Assembly (NCBI RefSeq): GCF_029697505.1
Contig: NZ_JARJEF010000009.1
Location: 113,178-177,177 of the forward strand
Length of the DNA: 64,000 bases
Direction: 5' to 3'
Source: Pseudophaeobacter profundi
Lineage (GTDB): Bacteria; Pseudomonadota; Alphaproteobacteria; Rhodobacterales; Rhodobacteraceae
Positions 53,260-61,978 of this stretch are shown piece by piece; the first letter of the stretch is position 1; every line of letters begins with the position of its first letter. The notes beneath the pieces were generated by a model, which saw only the letters and a program-made list of their open reading frames with translations, was not told where the DNA came from and did not search any database. The translations under genes were made by a program, and so were the position numbers.

Positions 53260-54483
53260 ATGGCGGACGGCGAAAACACCATTGGCGAGAGCGCTCCAAG
53301 CAAGCGAAAAGAGAAAGCGCTTTCGGCAGCGTTTGTTCGCACGGCATCTAAACCCGGCAAGTATTTTGATGGGCATGGACTTTTCCTAAAGGTGGACACA
53401 TCAGGCGCGCGGCGCTGGGTGCAGCGTATTGTCATTCGCGGCAAGCGGACTGAGATAGGCTTGGGGGCTGCGTCTCTTGTCAGTCTTGCAGAGGCGCGGG
53501 AAAGCGCGCTGGAGAACCGCAAACTGGCGCGGGCTGGTGGTGACCCATTGCAGGCTAAACGTACTGCTGAGGCCTTGCTAACGTTTGAAGAGGCCGCGCG
53601 AAAGGTTCACAAAATCCACGAACCGACTTGGCGCAACAAGAAACATGCGGCGCAATTCATTTCCACGCTCGAAACCTACACATTCCCCCGCATCGGCAAA
53701 CTGAAGGTTTCTGAAGTCACCACAGCGGACGTGCTGGCAGTGTTGCAACCGATCTGGCTGGAAAAGCCCGAAACCGCGCGGCGGGTGCGCCAGCGTATCG
53801 GCACTGTGATGAAGTGGGCGGTCGCCAATGGGTGGAGACAGGATAACCCAGCAGATACGATTTCATCGGCGCTTCCCAAACAGGAGAAAACCCAGGTGCA
53901 CCGCAAGGCGTTACCATATAACGAGGTTGCCGAATTTCTCGTATGCCTCAAGGGCTCCAACGCAGGGGTTGCCACCAAGCTTGCATTGGAGCTGCTTATC
54001 TTGACTGCTTCGCGGTCTGGCGAGGTGCGATTGGCCGAATGGTCGGAGTTTGATTTGGAAAGCGCTGTCTGGACCCGCCCAGCGCTGCGCATGAAGGCAA
54101 AGAAAGAGCATCGCGTCCCCTTGTCCGCGCGCACGTTGGAGGTGCTGTCAGAGGCCAAAAAGCTGGGCGCTGGCGAGGGATTGGTTTTCCCCGGCACCAA
54201 GCAGGGCAAGCCATTGTCTGACATGACCCTGTCAAAGCTAGTCAAGACGCTTGGTTATGATGTGGACGTGCATGGGTTTCGTACCTCATTCAAGACGTGG
54301 TCGCAGGAACGCACCAATACCCCACGCGATGTGTCAGAGGCAGCATTGGCACACACGGTCAAGGACAAGGCTGAAGCGGCCTATGCGCGGTCAGATTTTT
54401 TTGACAAACGCAGGAAATTGATGGAACGTTGGGCACAGCACATTCGAGATCTGCCAGCAGAAAATGTCATAAATCTGAAATAA
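53260..54483 (+). CDS. Tyrosine-type site-specific integrase (P4-like, DUF4102)
   Basis: A 407-residue integrase. The N-terminal DUF4102 domain (about 20-110; KYFDGHGLFLKVDTSGARRW, TEIGLGAASLVSLAEARE) is followed by a SAM-like core-binding domain. The catalytic domain has Arg in TASRSGEVRLAEW, HGFRTSFKTW (His-x-x-Arg) and the late AEAAYARSDFFDKRRKLMERWA with the nucleophile Tyr. It would integrate the element at the tRNA-Ser 3' end. GGGGGA 5-6 nt upstream favours the ATG at 53260 over 53248. The stop overlaps the next start by 1 base. Confidence 0.93.
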   Translation: MADGENTIGESAPSKRKEKALSAAFVRTASKPGKYFDGHGLFLKVDTSGARRWVQRIVIRGKRTEIGLGAASLVSLAEARESALENRKLARAGGDPLQAKRTAEALLTFEEAARKVHKIHEPTWRNKKHAAQFISTLETYTFPRIGKLKVSEVTTADVLAVLQPIWLEKPETARRVRQRIGTVMKWAVANGWRQDNPADTISSALPKQEKTQVHRKALPYNEVAEFLVCLKGSNAGVATKLALELLILTASRSGEVRLAEWSEFDLESAVWTRPALRMKAKKEHRVPLSARTLEVLSEAKKLGAGEGLVFPGTKQGKPLSDMTLSKLVKTLGYDVDVHGFRTSFKTWSQERTNTPRDVSEAALAHTVKDKAEAAYARSDFFDKRRKLMERWAQHIRDLPAENVINLK

Positions 54484-55346
54484 TGTTTGCACCTGAGAAC
54501 CATTATAGCTGGATCACCCTTCGGGAGGATTCAGAGGATTGGGCAACCGGAATCCTGTTAGCTGGTCTTCCCAATGTTCAGAAAACAAACATCGAAAATA
54601 TCTCGGCCCCTTCAGTGAAGCACTCTCTTTTCCAGGCCCTCGTTGCTGAGGGTTTTTGCTATGGTAATGGCGAGGCCTCGTTTGTACACGGCCTATTGTC
54701 AACTTGGCTGATTGCCAACTTCCTTGAACGCTACAATACCTTGGCATGTTCTCCGGCGGGACTAACAATGCGTGCAAGCTCGCTCATGACGCTCCACGCA
54801 GATAGAATGGATTGGTTTCGCTGGCCTTGGCCCAAATTCTCCGAAGGTGAATTTCATGGGTATTTCCAACAGTTCCGTCTAGGGAAGTTCTCTGTCAGTG
54901 ATGTAAACGCAAGGTTCATCGGGCTTGACTTCGAGACAGGCACTGTGGCGTTCAAGAACAATACTAAGCTCCTCTACAAATACGCTGCTCACCACAATGA
55001 CAGTGACTACGAAGTCGAGAGACTAGTCGAAAAATACCTGATCCCTTTCAAGGGGTGGGCGATTTGTTGGAACCCAGATGAGTTGCCCGAAACTAATTTA
55101 GACGTGTTGGAAGAAATGGGGTTCGGTCATCTGGATCTTGAAGACGCACCGAACCAATTCGTAGCTTCTGAGTCAAACTCTGAAACTGTCTATATGTTTA
55201 TTCGTGAAGCCTTTCCTGATGGAAAGGGAGATGCGACCTGGTCGGAAGTCGAGCGAAAAGTCGGTTACTCTAGGCGACACATCGTCCGTACCCTGAAGAT
55301 CAAGGGGGTTTATGATGATTGGTCAAAGGGTGGGCAAACTAGCTAG
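54483..55346 (+). CDS. Uncharacterised protein coupled to the integrase
   Basis: A 287-residue protein that I do not recognise. Its ATG overlaps the integrase stop by one base (TAATG), so it is translationally coupled. The N-terminal part contains Trp- and aromatic-rich stretches (WFRWPWPKFSEG) and no signal or membrane segment. The C-terminal 40 residues look like a helix-turn-helix (WSEVERKVGYSRRHIVRTLKIKG). The DNA is AT-richer than the surrounding chromosome. It may regulate or assist recombination, or be a cargo gene; there is no evidence for either. Confidence 0.72.
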   Translation: MFAPENHYSWITLREDSEDWATGILLAGLPNVQKTNIENISAPSVKHSLFQALVAEGFCYGNGEASFVHGLLSTWLIANFLERYNTLACSPAGLTMRASSLMTLHADRMDWFRWPWPKFSEGEFHGYFQQFRLGKFSVSDVNARFIGLDFETGTVAFKNNTKLLYKYAAHHNDSDYEVERLVEKYLIPFKGWAICWNPDELPETNLDVLEEMGFGHLDLEDAPNQFVASESNSETVYMFIREAFPDGKGDATWSEVERKVGYSRRHIVRTLKIKGVYDDWSKGGQTS

Positions 55347-55437
55347 GCCCACATGATGCCCAGATGCCCAGCTTTATTGCCGTGTCAATCTTAGACTAGG
55401 TTCCTGTTATGTCTGAAACAAACCAAAGGGAACCAAG

Positions 55438-55632
55438 ATGGCAGAACCGCACCTAAGACGACCCGCCGTTGAGGCCGCAACAGGCCTGAGTAGAAGCAGT
55501 ATTTACGACATGATGGACAAGGGCGACTTTCCTCGCCCAGTCCGTATTGGCAAGCGCGCCGTTGCATGGCCTGAAACTGCCATCTCAGATTGGTTGTCAA
55601 ATAGACCGACTACCAAGCCGCTGGTTGGGTAA
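55438..55632 (+). CDS. AlpA family regulator/excisionase
   Basis: A 64-residue MerR/AlpA-type winged helix protein (AATGLSRSSIYDMMDKGDFPRPVRIGKRAVAWPETAISDWL). AlpA proteins act as excisionases or activators of the integrase in P4-like elements. AAAGGGAA precedes the ATG. Position between integrase and cargo genes is usual. Confidence 0.9.
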   Translation: MAEPHLRRPAVEAATGLSRSSIYDMMDKGDFPRPVRIGKRAVAWPETAISDWLSNRPTTKPLVG

Positions 55633-55729
55633 AGCAACACCCACGCAGTTCTAAAAACTGGCGCGGGTGCTGGGTAGTCTGGTCACGTAAACCCTATCGC
55701 TTCGCGCCTCTCCAATCAATGAGGCATAT

Positions 55730-56020
55730 ATGAAAATCAACGTCACCCTATTGGGCGGCGAATGCCCCCGCGTGTTCACTCTGTCGGGCCGCATTGGTCA
55801 AACATTACACCACTTGACGCAGGCTAAAGGGCGGGGCATTTCCTCGCTTGAAAACCCCGCAATCCGTCTCGCCGCTCATATCCATGTGTTGCGAGGCATG
55901 GGCTTTGTCATCGACACAGAAAGGGAGCCGCATGGCGGCGCATATCCTGGCTATCATGCCAGATACCGCATGCACAGTTCGGTCATCTTGGGTCACAGCC
56001 AGGGGGGCGGCAAGCAATGA
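55730..56020 (+). CDS. Small winged-helix-like island protein
   Basis: A 96-residue protein (begins MKINVTLLGGECP). It has a helical core HHLTQAKGRGISSLENPAIRLAAHIHVLRGMGFVIDTEREPH that resembles a small winged helix domain common in mobile elements. It may bind DNA. Its stop overlaps the start of the next small gene by 4 bp (ATGA). Exact role unknown. Confidence 0.7.
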   Translation: MKINVTLLGGECPRVFTLSGRIGQTLHHLTQAKGRGISSLENPAIRLAAHIHVLRGMGFVIDTEREPHGGAYPGYHARYRMHSSVILGHSQGGGKQ

Positions 56021-56145
56021 CTGTTTGCCCTGCAAAAGCCCCGGCTAGCCCATTTGAGCGCCGCCTGAAGGTCAAGCACGGCCCCCTGGCCATTGGCTCC
56101 GCACTAATAGCGAACTGCGTGGAGGAAGCCGCTGATGGCGTCTAA
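56017..56145 (+). CDS. Small 42-residue island protein
   Basis: A 42-codon frame (begins MTVCPAKAPASPFERRLK) whose ATG overlaps the previous stop (ATGA) and whose end overlaps the next start by 11 bp. This position in a chain of overlapping genes supports translation. The sequence is basic in its first half (ERRLKVKHG) and carries two cysteines. I recognise no family. Confidence 0.5.
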   Translation: MTVCPAKAPASPFERRLKVKHGPLAIGSALIANCVEEAADGV

Positions 56146-56614
56146 AGGCAAGCGTCGAGATTCAGAGGGACAGTATTTAACACTGCCTTATGCGCAACTC
56201 AAATCTAAAGCATGGCGGTCCCTTTCTGGGGCCGCTGTCAAAGTCCTGCTTGAGCTTCACACTCGGTTCAACGGCAGCAACAATGGCAATGTGCGTCTAT
56301 CCATGAATGAGGCGGTAAAGGCGCTGGGTATATCAAAAGGCACCGCCCAACGCGCCTTTGTCGAACTCGAAGAAAAGGGCTTTATCGCGCTGCAAACCCC
56401 CGGCAACTGGTACAATCGGCGCGCGCATGAATGGCGGCTTACAACAAAGCGGATGCAGACCGCAAAAGGGTTGAGGGTTGCCACAAATGATTGGCGGTTC
56501 TGGCAGCCAAAAACAAAAGACGGTCCGACAGAGAACCCGTCGCCAAACTCGACGGGACCAATGGGAAACCCAAGGCCCGTTTCCGGGTCCACCACAGAAC
56601 CCGTCAAAGCCTGA
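56135..56614 (+). CDS. Helix-turn-helix protein of mobile-element type
   Basis: A 159-residue protein with a winged helix-turn-helix in residues about 15-95 (LPYAQLKSKAWRSLSGAAVKVLLELHTRF, LGISKGTAQRAFVELEEKGFIAL). The C-terminal tail is Pro/Ser/Asn/Thr-rich and disordered. Similar proteins in plasmids and islands act as replication-initiation-like or regulatory factors. Autonomous replication is not shown here. It begins inside the end of the 42-residue gene. Confidence 0.75.
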   Translation: MASKGKRRDSEGQYLTLPYAQLKSKAWRSLSGAAVKVLLELHTRFNGSNNGNVRLSMNEAVKALGISKGTAQRAFVELEEKGFIALQTPGNWYNRRAHEWRLTTKRMQTAKGLRVATNDWRFWQPKTKDGPTENPSPNSTGPMGNPRPVSGSTTEPVKA

Positions 56615-56778
56615 AGCGTGGAAGTGCAGGGTGCTGAGGTGGGACACTAATACTAACCACTCTCATGGAAGGAACTCCCCATGAATCGAAGGCAAAAATC
56701 TAAGGTGGTTTCAGGGCCGCGACCCTGTCGACTGTTGCAGTTGCCTATTGATTTCGGAAAAAAATGGAGGACGCTCTA

Positions 56779-57420
56779 ATGGGTGGATATGGATCTGGGC
56801 GAACTGGCTACAAGCAAAAAGCCGAAAGCTGCCGCTCATTGGATGTAAACAAGATGCACCAAGAGGGTTGCTTGTCAGAGGGCTGGCGCGGCAACTGGCA
56901 GTGGTCCCGCAATGGCGAGGTGCTGTCGAAGATTGGAATGCGGGCGGAGCAGGGGCGTATTGTCTTGGACTACCGCGTCCGCCTGCATGGCGGTGAATGG
57001 GAGCCGGTAACCCAGCCTGTCAAAATCAGCTATGTGGATTGCAATTTTGGCGGACAGAGACCCTTTTTCCTTTGTCCCGGTGTCGTCAACGGGCAGCACT
57101 GCGGGCGGCGCATGGGCAAGCTGTTTTCAGGCGGGCGCTACTTCCTCTGCCGACATTGCTACAGCATCGCGTATACCAGTCAGTCAGAACCCCGCTACGA
57201 CCGCATGTTGCGGCGGGCCAACAAGCTGCGCATGGCGCTGGGCGGCGAACCAGGTACAGCCCATTGGATAGCGCCCAAGCCCAAAGGCATGTGGCAACGG
57301 ACCTACCAGCGAAAACGGTTTGAGATTGAGTGCTGCGAAGACAATGCAAACCAACTTTTCATAGCAAAATATGCTCATCTTCTCAGCTTAGGAGAACGCG
57401 AAATGTATTTCGGTGAATAA
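56779..57420 (+). CDS. Zinc-ribbon island protein (MGGYGSG family)
   Basis: A 213-residue protein starting MGGYGSGRTG, a start I recall from a widespread but uncharacterised mobile-element family. A zinc ribbon is formed by Cys99, Cys108, Cys124 and Cys127 (FLCP, HCGRRM, CRHC), followed by a basic helical region with RRANKLRMALG. GGAGG 8 nt upstream supports the ATG at 56779 over that at 56764. Nucleic-acid binding is plausible; function is unknown. It lies immediately before the restriction genes. Confidence 0.75.
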   Translation: MGGYGSGRTGYKQKAESCRSLDVNKMHQEGCLSEGWRGNWQWSRNGEVLSKIGMRAEQGRIVLDYRVRLHGGEWEPVTQPVKISYVDCNFGGQRPFFLCPGVVNGQHCGRRMGKLFSGGRYFLCRHCYSIAYTSQSEPRYDRMLRRANKLRMALGGEPGTAHWIAPKPKGMWQRTYQRKRFEIECCEDNANQLFIAKYAHLLSLGEREMYFGE

Positions 57421-57508
57421 TTAAATCAGGAATACTAGCACGACCGACAGTTGACCTTGCCCAATCAACCGCCTCTATTGCTGGAAACTGGTACGCCTAG
57501 GAATTATT

Positions 57509-60481
57509 ATGACGCCCCAAGCATTTATTAAAAAGTGGCACGCCAACGAACTCAAAGAGCGTTCTGCCTCTCAGTCCCATTTCAACGACCTTTGCAAATT
57601 GTTGGACATTGATGACCCAACAACTGCGGACGGTAAAGGAGAATGGTTCACGTTCGAGAAAGGCGCATCAAAGACCAGCGGCGGCGATGGTTGGGCGGAT
57701 GTATGGCGCAAGGATTGCTTTGCTTGGGAATATAAGGGCAAGCGCGCCAATCTGGACAAGGCTTTCGACCAACTGTTGCAATACTCAATCGCGCTGGAAA
57801 ACCCGCCGCTTCTCATTGTGTCGGATATGGAGGTTATCCGCATCCACACCAACTGGACCAATACCGTTCAGAAGGTCCACACCATCCCGCTGGACGACCT
57901 CACAGACGCTGCAAACCGCGACTTGTTGCGCAATGCCTTCCTTGATCCTGAAAAGCTCAAACCGACCAAGACCCGCCAACTGGTCACCGAACAGGCCGCA
58001 CAGAACTTTGCCAACATGGCCCAACGGCTACGCGAACGCGGTCACGACCCGCAAGAGGTGGCGCATTTCGTCAACCGTCTGGTGTTTTGCATGTTCGCCG
58101 AGGATGTTGAGCTGTTGCCGAACAAGATGTTCGAGCGGATGATTAAAACCGCCCGTCCCAAGCCTGAGACATTCGCGACCCATGCCAAAGCGCTGTTTGG
58201 CGCGATGAAAAAGGGCGGCTTGGTTGGGTTTGAAACGGTCGAATGGTTCAACGGCGGCTTGTTTGACAGTGACGATGTGTTGCCGCTGGAGTGGGAGGAC
58301 TTGGACGACCTCATTCGCGCCGCCACGCTGGATTGGTCCGATATTGACCCCTCTATCTTTGGAACGCTGTTCGAGCGCGGCTTGGACCCTGCCAAGCGCA
58401 GCCAACTGGGCGCGCATTACACCGACCGCGACAAAATCATGCAAATCGTCAACCCGGTCATTGTCGAGCCGCTGTTGGCGGAATGGGCAGAGGTCAAAGC
58501 GCAGATTGAGGTGCAACTGGACAAAGCGCCCAAGGCGACAAAGACAAAGCTGCTCAGCACCAAAGAGAAATCCGCCGCGACCCGTGCGCAGGACAAGGCA
58601 GAGAAGCTGCACCTTGGCTTTATTGAACGGCTCAAAGCGTTTCGCGCACTGGACCCTGCCTGCGGGTCAGGCAACTTCCTCTATATCGCGCTGCTTGAGC
58701 TGAAGAACATCGAACACCGCGTCAATCTGGAGGCAGAGGCGCAGGGCCTGCCGCGCGGCTTTCCCCAACTGGGGCCAGAGGTGGTGTTGGGGATTGAGCT
58801 GTCTTCCTATGCGGCGGAACTGGCACGGGTCTCTGTCTGGATTGGTGAAATCCAATGGATGCGGCGCAACGGGTTTGAAGCGGCCAAGAACCCGATTTTG
58901 CGGACGCTGAACACCATTGAGAACAGGGACGCCGTACTGGATTCAGACGGGACGCGCGCAAAGTGGCCAAAAGCGGATGTTGTCATTGGTAACCCACCGT
59001 TCTTGGGCAACAAAAAAATGAATAGGGAACTAGGTGAAGCCTATACCTCCTCGCTGAGGTCCGCATACGCAGAAGTATCTAGCAGCGTGGACTTGGTGGC
59101 ATATTGGTTCGTAATCGCATGGAAACAAATGCAAGCCGGAAGTCTTGAACGAGCCGGACTTGTATCAACAAACTCAATACGTGGTCAGACGAACCGCGAA
59201 GTCGTTCAGCCAATCGCTAAGAGCGGCAATATTTTTGAAGCTTGGGAAGACGAAGAATGGACGGTTGATGGTGCGGCGGTTCGTGTTTCTCTTGTATGTT
59301 TTTCCAGTTCTAAAATGTCGCTTATTCGGCTGAATGGAAAAGCTGTCGCTAGCGTACAAGCGGACTTAACAGGGTTGCTAAGCGACACTATTCTACTTGA
59401 TCCCCTCAAGTTGGCTCAAAATTCGAACAAATCATTTATTGGAATTCAAAAAAATGGCCCGTTCGACGTAGAGCAACCAACGGCGGAGGATTGGTTACTT
59501 CGACCCGCCAACCCGGATGGAAGTTACAACAAGAGCGTTCTGAAAAAACTATTGTCTGGTCGCGACATTACTGGGCGGGACCGAAGCAGATGGATTGTCG
59601 ATTTCTTCGGGTTCGCAAACGATGCGGCCATGTTCTTCGATGGACCTTACCAACACGTCCAAAAGTATGTCTTGCCTGATAGGTTAAACAACAACCGCGA
59701 AATTCGCCGTCGTAATTGGTGGCTATTTGGCGAAGTAATGCCAAAGATGCGATCAAATGCACTTACGCTAAACCGGCACCTTATAACCAGCCTAACTTCC
59801 AAGCACGGCTTCTTTGTATGGAACAGCCCTCAGTCACTTTGTGACAGCACCTGTGTGGTTATTGCGTTAGAGAATGACACGAGCTTTGGCATTCTTTCTA
59901 GCCGTATTCATCGTGTTTGGTCGCTACGATTTGGCAATCGTCTTGGCGTCGGAAATGACCCCCGCTACACCCCCTCAACCACATTCGAGACCTTCCCCTT
60001 CCCCGAAGGCCTCACCCCCAACATCCCCGCCGCCGATTATGCAGCCGACCCGCGCGCGGTCAAAATCGGCACCGCCGCCGCGCGGCTAAATGAGTTGCGC
60101 GAAAACTGGCTCAACCCCGCCGACCTTGTCACCCGCGTCCCCGAAGTGGTCGCAGGCTATCCCGACCGCATCCTGCCCAAAGATGACGCCGCCGCCACAG
60201 AGCTGAAAAAACGCACCCTCACCAACCTCTACAACACCCGCCCTGCATGGCTAGACAATGCGCACAAGACCTTGGACGAAGCCGTGGCAGAGGCCTACGG
60301 CTGGGGCTATGACTGGCGCGATGGGAAGCTGTCCGAGGATGAAATCCTGTCCCGCCTGTTCCAGCTCAACCAAGAGCGTGCAAAAGCAGAGGCCAAAGCC
60401 GCCGCAAAAGCGAAACCAAAGCCCAAGGCAAAACCAAAGACCAAAAAGCCCAGCGCGAAAGGTGCCAAAAATGTCAAATGA
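57509..60481 (+). CDS. MmeI-like type IIL restriction-modification enzyme
   Basis: A 990-residue single-chain restriction endonuclease and adenine methyltransferase. The N-terminal nuclease has Asp64, Glu74 and Lys76 (WADVW then WEYKG), the same D-X9-E-X-K spacing as MmeI. A helical spacer (about 150-290) leads to LGAHYT. The methyltransferase domain has motif I DPACGSGNF (382-390) and motif IV NPPF (495-498), which indicates N6-adenine methylation. The target-recognition region (about 498-815) is AT-richer than the rest. The C-terminus ends in a Lys/Ala/Pro-rich tail of about 30 residues. The stop overlaps the next gene by 11 bp. The recognition sequence is unknown. Confidence 0.9.
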   Translation: MTPQAFIKKWHANELKERSASQSHFNDLCKLLDIDDPTTADGKGEWFTFEKGASKTSGGDGWADVWRKDCFAWEYKGKRANLDKAFDQLLQYSIALENPPLLIVSDMEVIRIHTNWTNTVQKVHTIPLDDLTDAANRDLLRNAFLDPEKLKPTKTRQLVTEQAAQNFANMAQRLRERGHDPQEVAHFVNRLVFCMFAEDVELLPNKMFERMIKTARPKPETFATHAKALFGAMKKGGLVGFETVEWFNGGLFDSDDVLPLEWEDLDDLIRAATLDWSDIDPSIFGTLFERGLDPAKRSQLGAHYTDRDKIMQIVNPVIVEPLLAEWAEVKAQIEVQLDKAPKATKTKLLSTKEKSAATRAQDKAEKLHLGFIERLKAFRALDPACGSGNFLYIALLELKNIEHRVNLEAEAQGLPRGFPQLGPEVVLGIELSSYAAELARVSVWIGEIQWMRRNGFEAAKNPILRTLNTIENRDAVLDSDGTRAKWPKADVVIGNPPFLGNKKMNRELGEAYTSSLRSAYAEVSSSVDLVAYWFVIAWKQMQAGSLERAGLVSTNSIRGQTNREVVQPIAKSGNIFEAWEDEEWTVDGAAVRVSLVCFSSSKMSLIRLNGKAVASVQADLTGLLSDTILLDPLKLAQNSNKSFIGIQKNGPFDVEQPTAEDWLLRPANPDGSYNKSVLKKLLSGRDITGRDRSRWIVDFFGFANDAAMFFDGPYQHVQKYVLPDRLNNNREIRRRNWWLFGEVMPKMRSNALTLNRHLITSLTSKHGFFVWNSPQSLCDSTCVVIALENDTSFGILSSRIHRVWSLRFGNRLGVGNDPRYTPSTTFETFPFPEGLTPNIPAADYAADPRAVKIGTAAARLNELRENWLNPADLVTRVPEVVAGYPDRILPKDDAAATELKKRTLTNLYNTRPAWLDNAHKTLDEAVAEAYGWGYDWRDGKLSEDEILSRLFQLNQERAKAEAKAAAKAKPKPKAKPKTKKPSAKGAKNVK

Positions 60482-61508
60482 CCCAATCGTCTGGGGCGTC
60501 CATATGGGCAGTCACGTTGCCGACCGCCCCATTGAAGGCGGCTATGTCGCCATCGGCTGGCCCGAAATGGGGGACTTGACCAAAATCGCCCCTAGCCGTG
60601 ACGCCTTCAAAGAAGCACTGGCCCTCGCCTATCCAGACAAAAAGAAAGGCGCGATACCCGTTGACGCAGGGACCATGTTCAAGTTTTTACATGAAATCAA
60701 AGCGGGTGACTATGTGGTCTATCCGTCCAAGGCAGACCGGATGGTCAACATTGGCCGCTTCAAAGGGAACGTCCAACACCACGCAAACGACCCGGACGAA
60801 TACCCGACACGCCAGCTTGTAGACTGGCTGGGCCACTTCCCCCGCGATGAATTTAGCCAAAGCTCGCTAAACGAGATTGGCTCATTTCTCACCATGTTTC
60901 GGGTCAAACGCCACGCACTCGAATTTCTCAGCAAGGTTGACCCGACCGTCACAGCGCCTGCGCCTCGCGACAGTGTAGACCCAGACACAGCAGAGGACGC
61001 CACAGACGACGACACAGCGACCGTTGCCGCCTCAGTACAGGCAGAGGCCAACACCAGCGACTTTGTCATAAAGCGGCTCATGACGCAGCTCACAGGTCAC
61101 CAATTCGAGGACTTCATGGCGCATTTGATGGAGTGCATGGGCTACACCGCCCGCGTCACCCAAAAGAGCGGCGATGGTGGCGTTGATGTTATCGCCCATA
61201 TGGACCCGCTTGGGTTCCAACCCCCTATCGTCAAAGTGCAATGCAAGCGAACCACCGGGCAAACGCCCCGCCCAGACGTTGACCAACTGCTAGGGACACT
61301 CGGGGACGGCGAATACGGTCTGTTCGTCAATCTGGGGTCATATGCGCGCGGTGCAGTCGAGCTGGAGCGCAACCGCGCCAAGTTGAGGCTTATCAACGGC
61401 GAACAATTTGTAGAGCTGATTTTCGAGCATTACGCCCAACTCGCCCCGCGTTATCGCTCTATGATACCGCTCAAACAGATATTTGTCCCGGACCTACCCC
61501 AAGACTAA
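60471..61508 (+). CDS. Restriction endonuclease with PUA-like N-domain and Mrr catalytic domain
   Basis: A 345-residue protein. Residues about 5-155 (WGVHMGSHVADRPIEGG, AIGWPEMGDL, IKAGDYVVYPSKADRMVNIGRFKG) look like the PUA/EVE-like module that precedes nuclease domains in type IV systems and may read modified bases. An acidic linker follows (about 160-195). The Mrr-type PD-(D/E)xK domain (about 205-330) has GDGGVDV with Asp239 and VQCKR with Gln257 and Lys259. It starts inside the end of the MmeI-like gene, with AAAGGTG upstream, so both are made together. Confidence 0.87.
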   Translation: MSNDPIVWGVHMGSHVADRPIEGGYVAIGWPEMGDLTKIAPSRDAFKEALALAYPDKKKGAIPVDAGTMFKFLHEIKAGDYVVYPSKADRMVNIGRFKGNVQHHANDPDEYPTRQLVDWLGHFPRDEFSQSSLNEIGSFLTMFRVKRHALEFLSKVDPTVTAPAPRDSVDPDTAEDATDDDTATVAASVQAEANTSDFVIKRLMTQLTGHQFEDFMAHLMECMGYTARVTQKSGDGGVDVIAHMDPLGFQPPIVKVQCKRTTGQTPRPDVDQLLGTLGDGEYGLFVNLGSYARGAVELERNRAKLRLINGEQFVELIFEHYAQLAPRYRSMIPLKQIFVPDLPQD

Positions 61509-61607
61509 TAGACAATCATGCCAAATCGAAATGGCGGGCAAATTGGGGGACGGCCAAATGCCGAGAAGCCCTAAACATATGATATAATGTACAAAATTCA
61601 GGATTTC

Positions 61608-61621
61608 TGGCGGAGACGAAG
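61608..61621. repeat. Attachment site repeat at tRNA-Ser 3' end
   Basis: TGGCGGAGACGAAG is the complement of the last 14 nt of the tRNA-Ser gene including CCA and matches the left copy at 53126-53139. Integration at a tRNA 3' end that restores the tRNA is the usual outcome for this integrase class. Confidence 0.82.
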
Positions 61622-61697
61622 GGATTCGAACCCTCGAGACCCTTCCGGGCCTACTCCCTTAGCAGGGGAGCGCCTTCGACCACTCGGCCACGTCTCC
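61608..61697 (-). tRNA. tRNA-Ser (GCU)
   Basis: A 90-nt class II tRNA with acceptor GGAGACG/CGTCTCC, discriminator G and encoded CCA. The anticodon loop is CTGCTAA (anticodon GCT) and the long variable arm (around GGCCCGGAAGGGTC) is typical of serine tRNAs. The T arm reads GAGGG-TTCGAAT-CCCTT. It is the attachment site of the adjacent island. Confidence 0.95.
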
Positions 61698-61978
61698 GTT
61701 GATGCGTATAGCCAACTAAACATAGGGGTTACAAGGCGAAAGTTCCCGTTTTTGAAATTTTTTCATTTGGGCAACAAACCCCTCAAAATGGCACTCAGAG
61801 GCACTGAATGGCACTGGGTTTGGGAAACATTTGGTCAATTTCCCTTACAGAGAAAGCGCGCTGAACTGCGTCAAGTCAATTTTGCGATGGCAATTGCCAA
61901 GCACGAGAGCCAACGAACAAAAAGCGTTTCCGTCAACGCCCACTCGAACCGATCTCCTTTTTGTAAGGAGGTTTGGTC

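Larger units (their letters stand above)
53126..61621. mobile_element. 8.5-kb integrative element at tRNA-Ser(GCU)
   Basis: Bounded by identical 14-bp direct repeats TGGCGGAGACGAAG at 53126-53139 and 61608-61621. The right copy is the 3' end of a tRNA-Ser gene. Inside are a tyrosine integrase next to the left end, an AlpA-like excisionase, a helix-turn-helix protein, small uncharacterised genes and a restriction cassette. There are no capsid, conjugation or clear replication genes, so this is probably a satellite-like or defence-carrying island. Composition varies along it, with AT-richer DNA at 54.5-55.3 kb and 59.0-59.95 kb. Confidence 0.85.
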
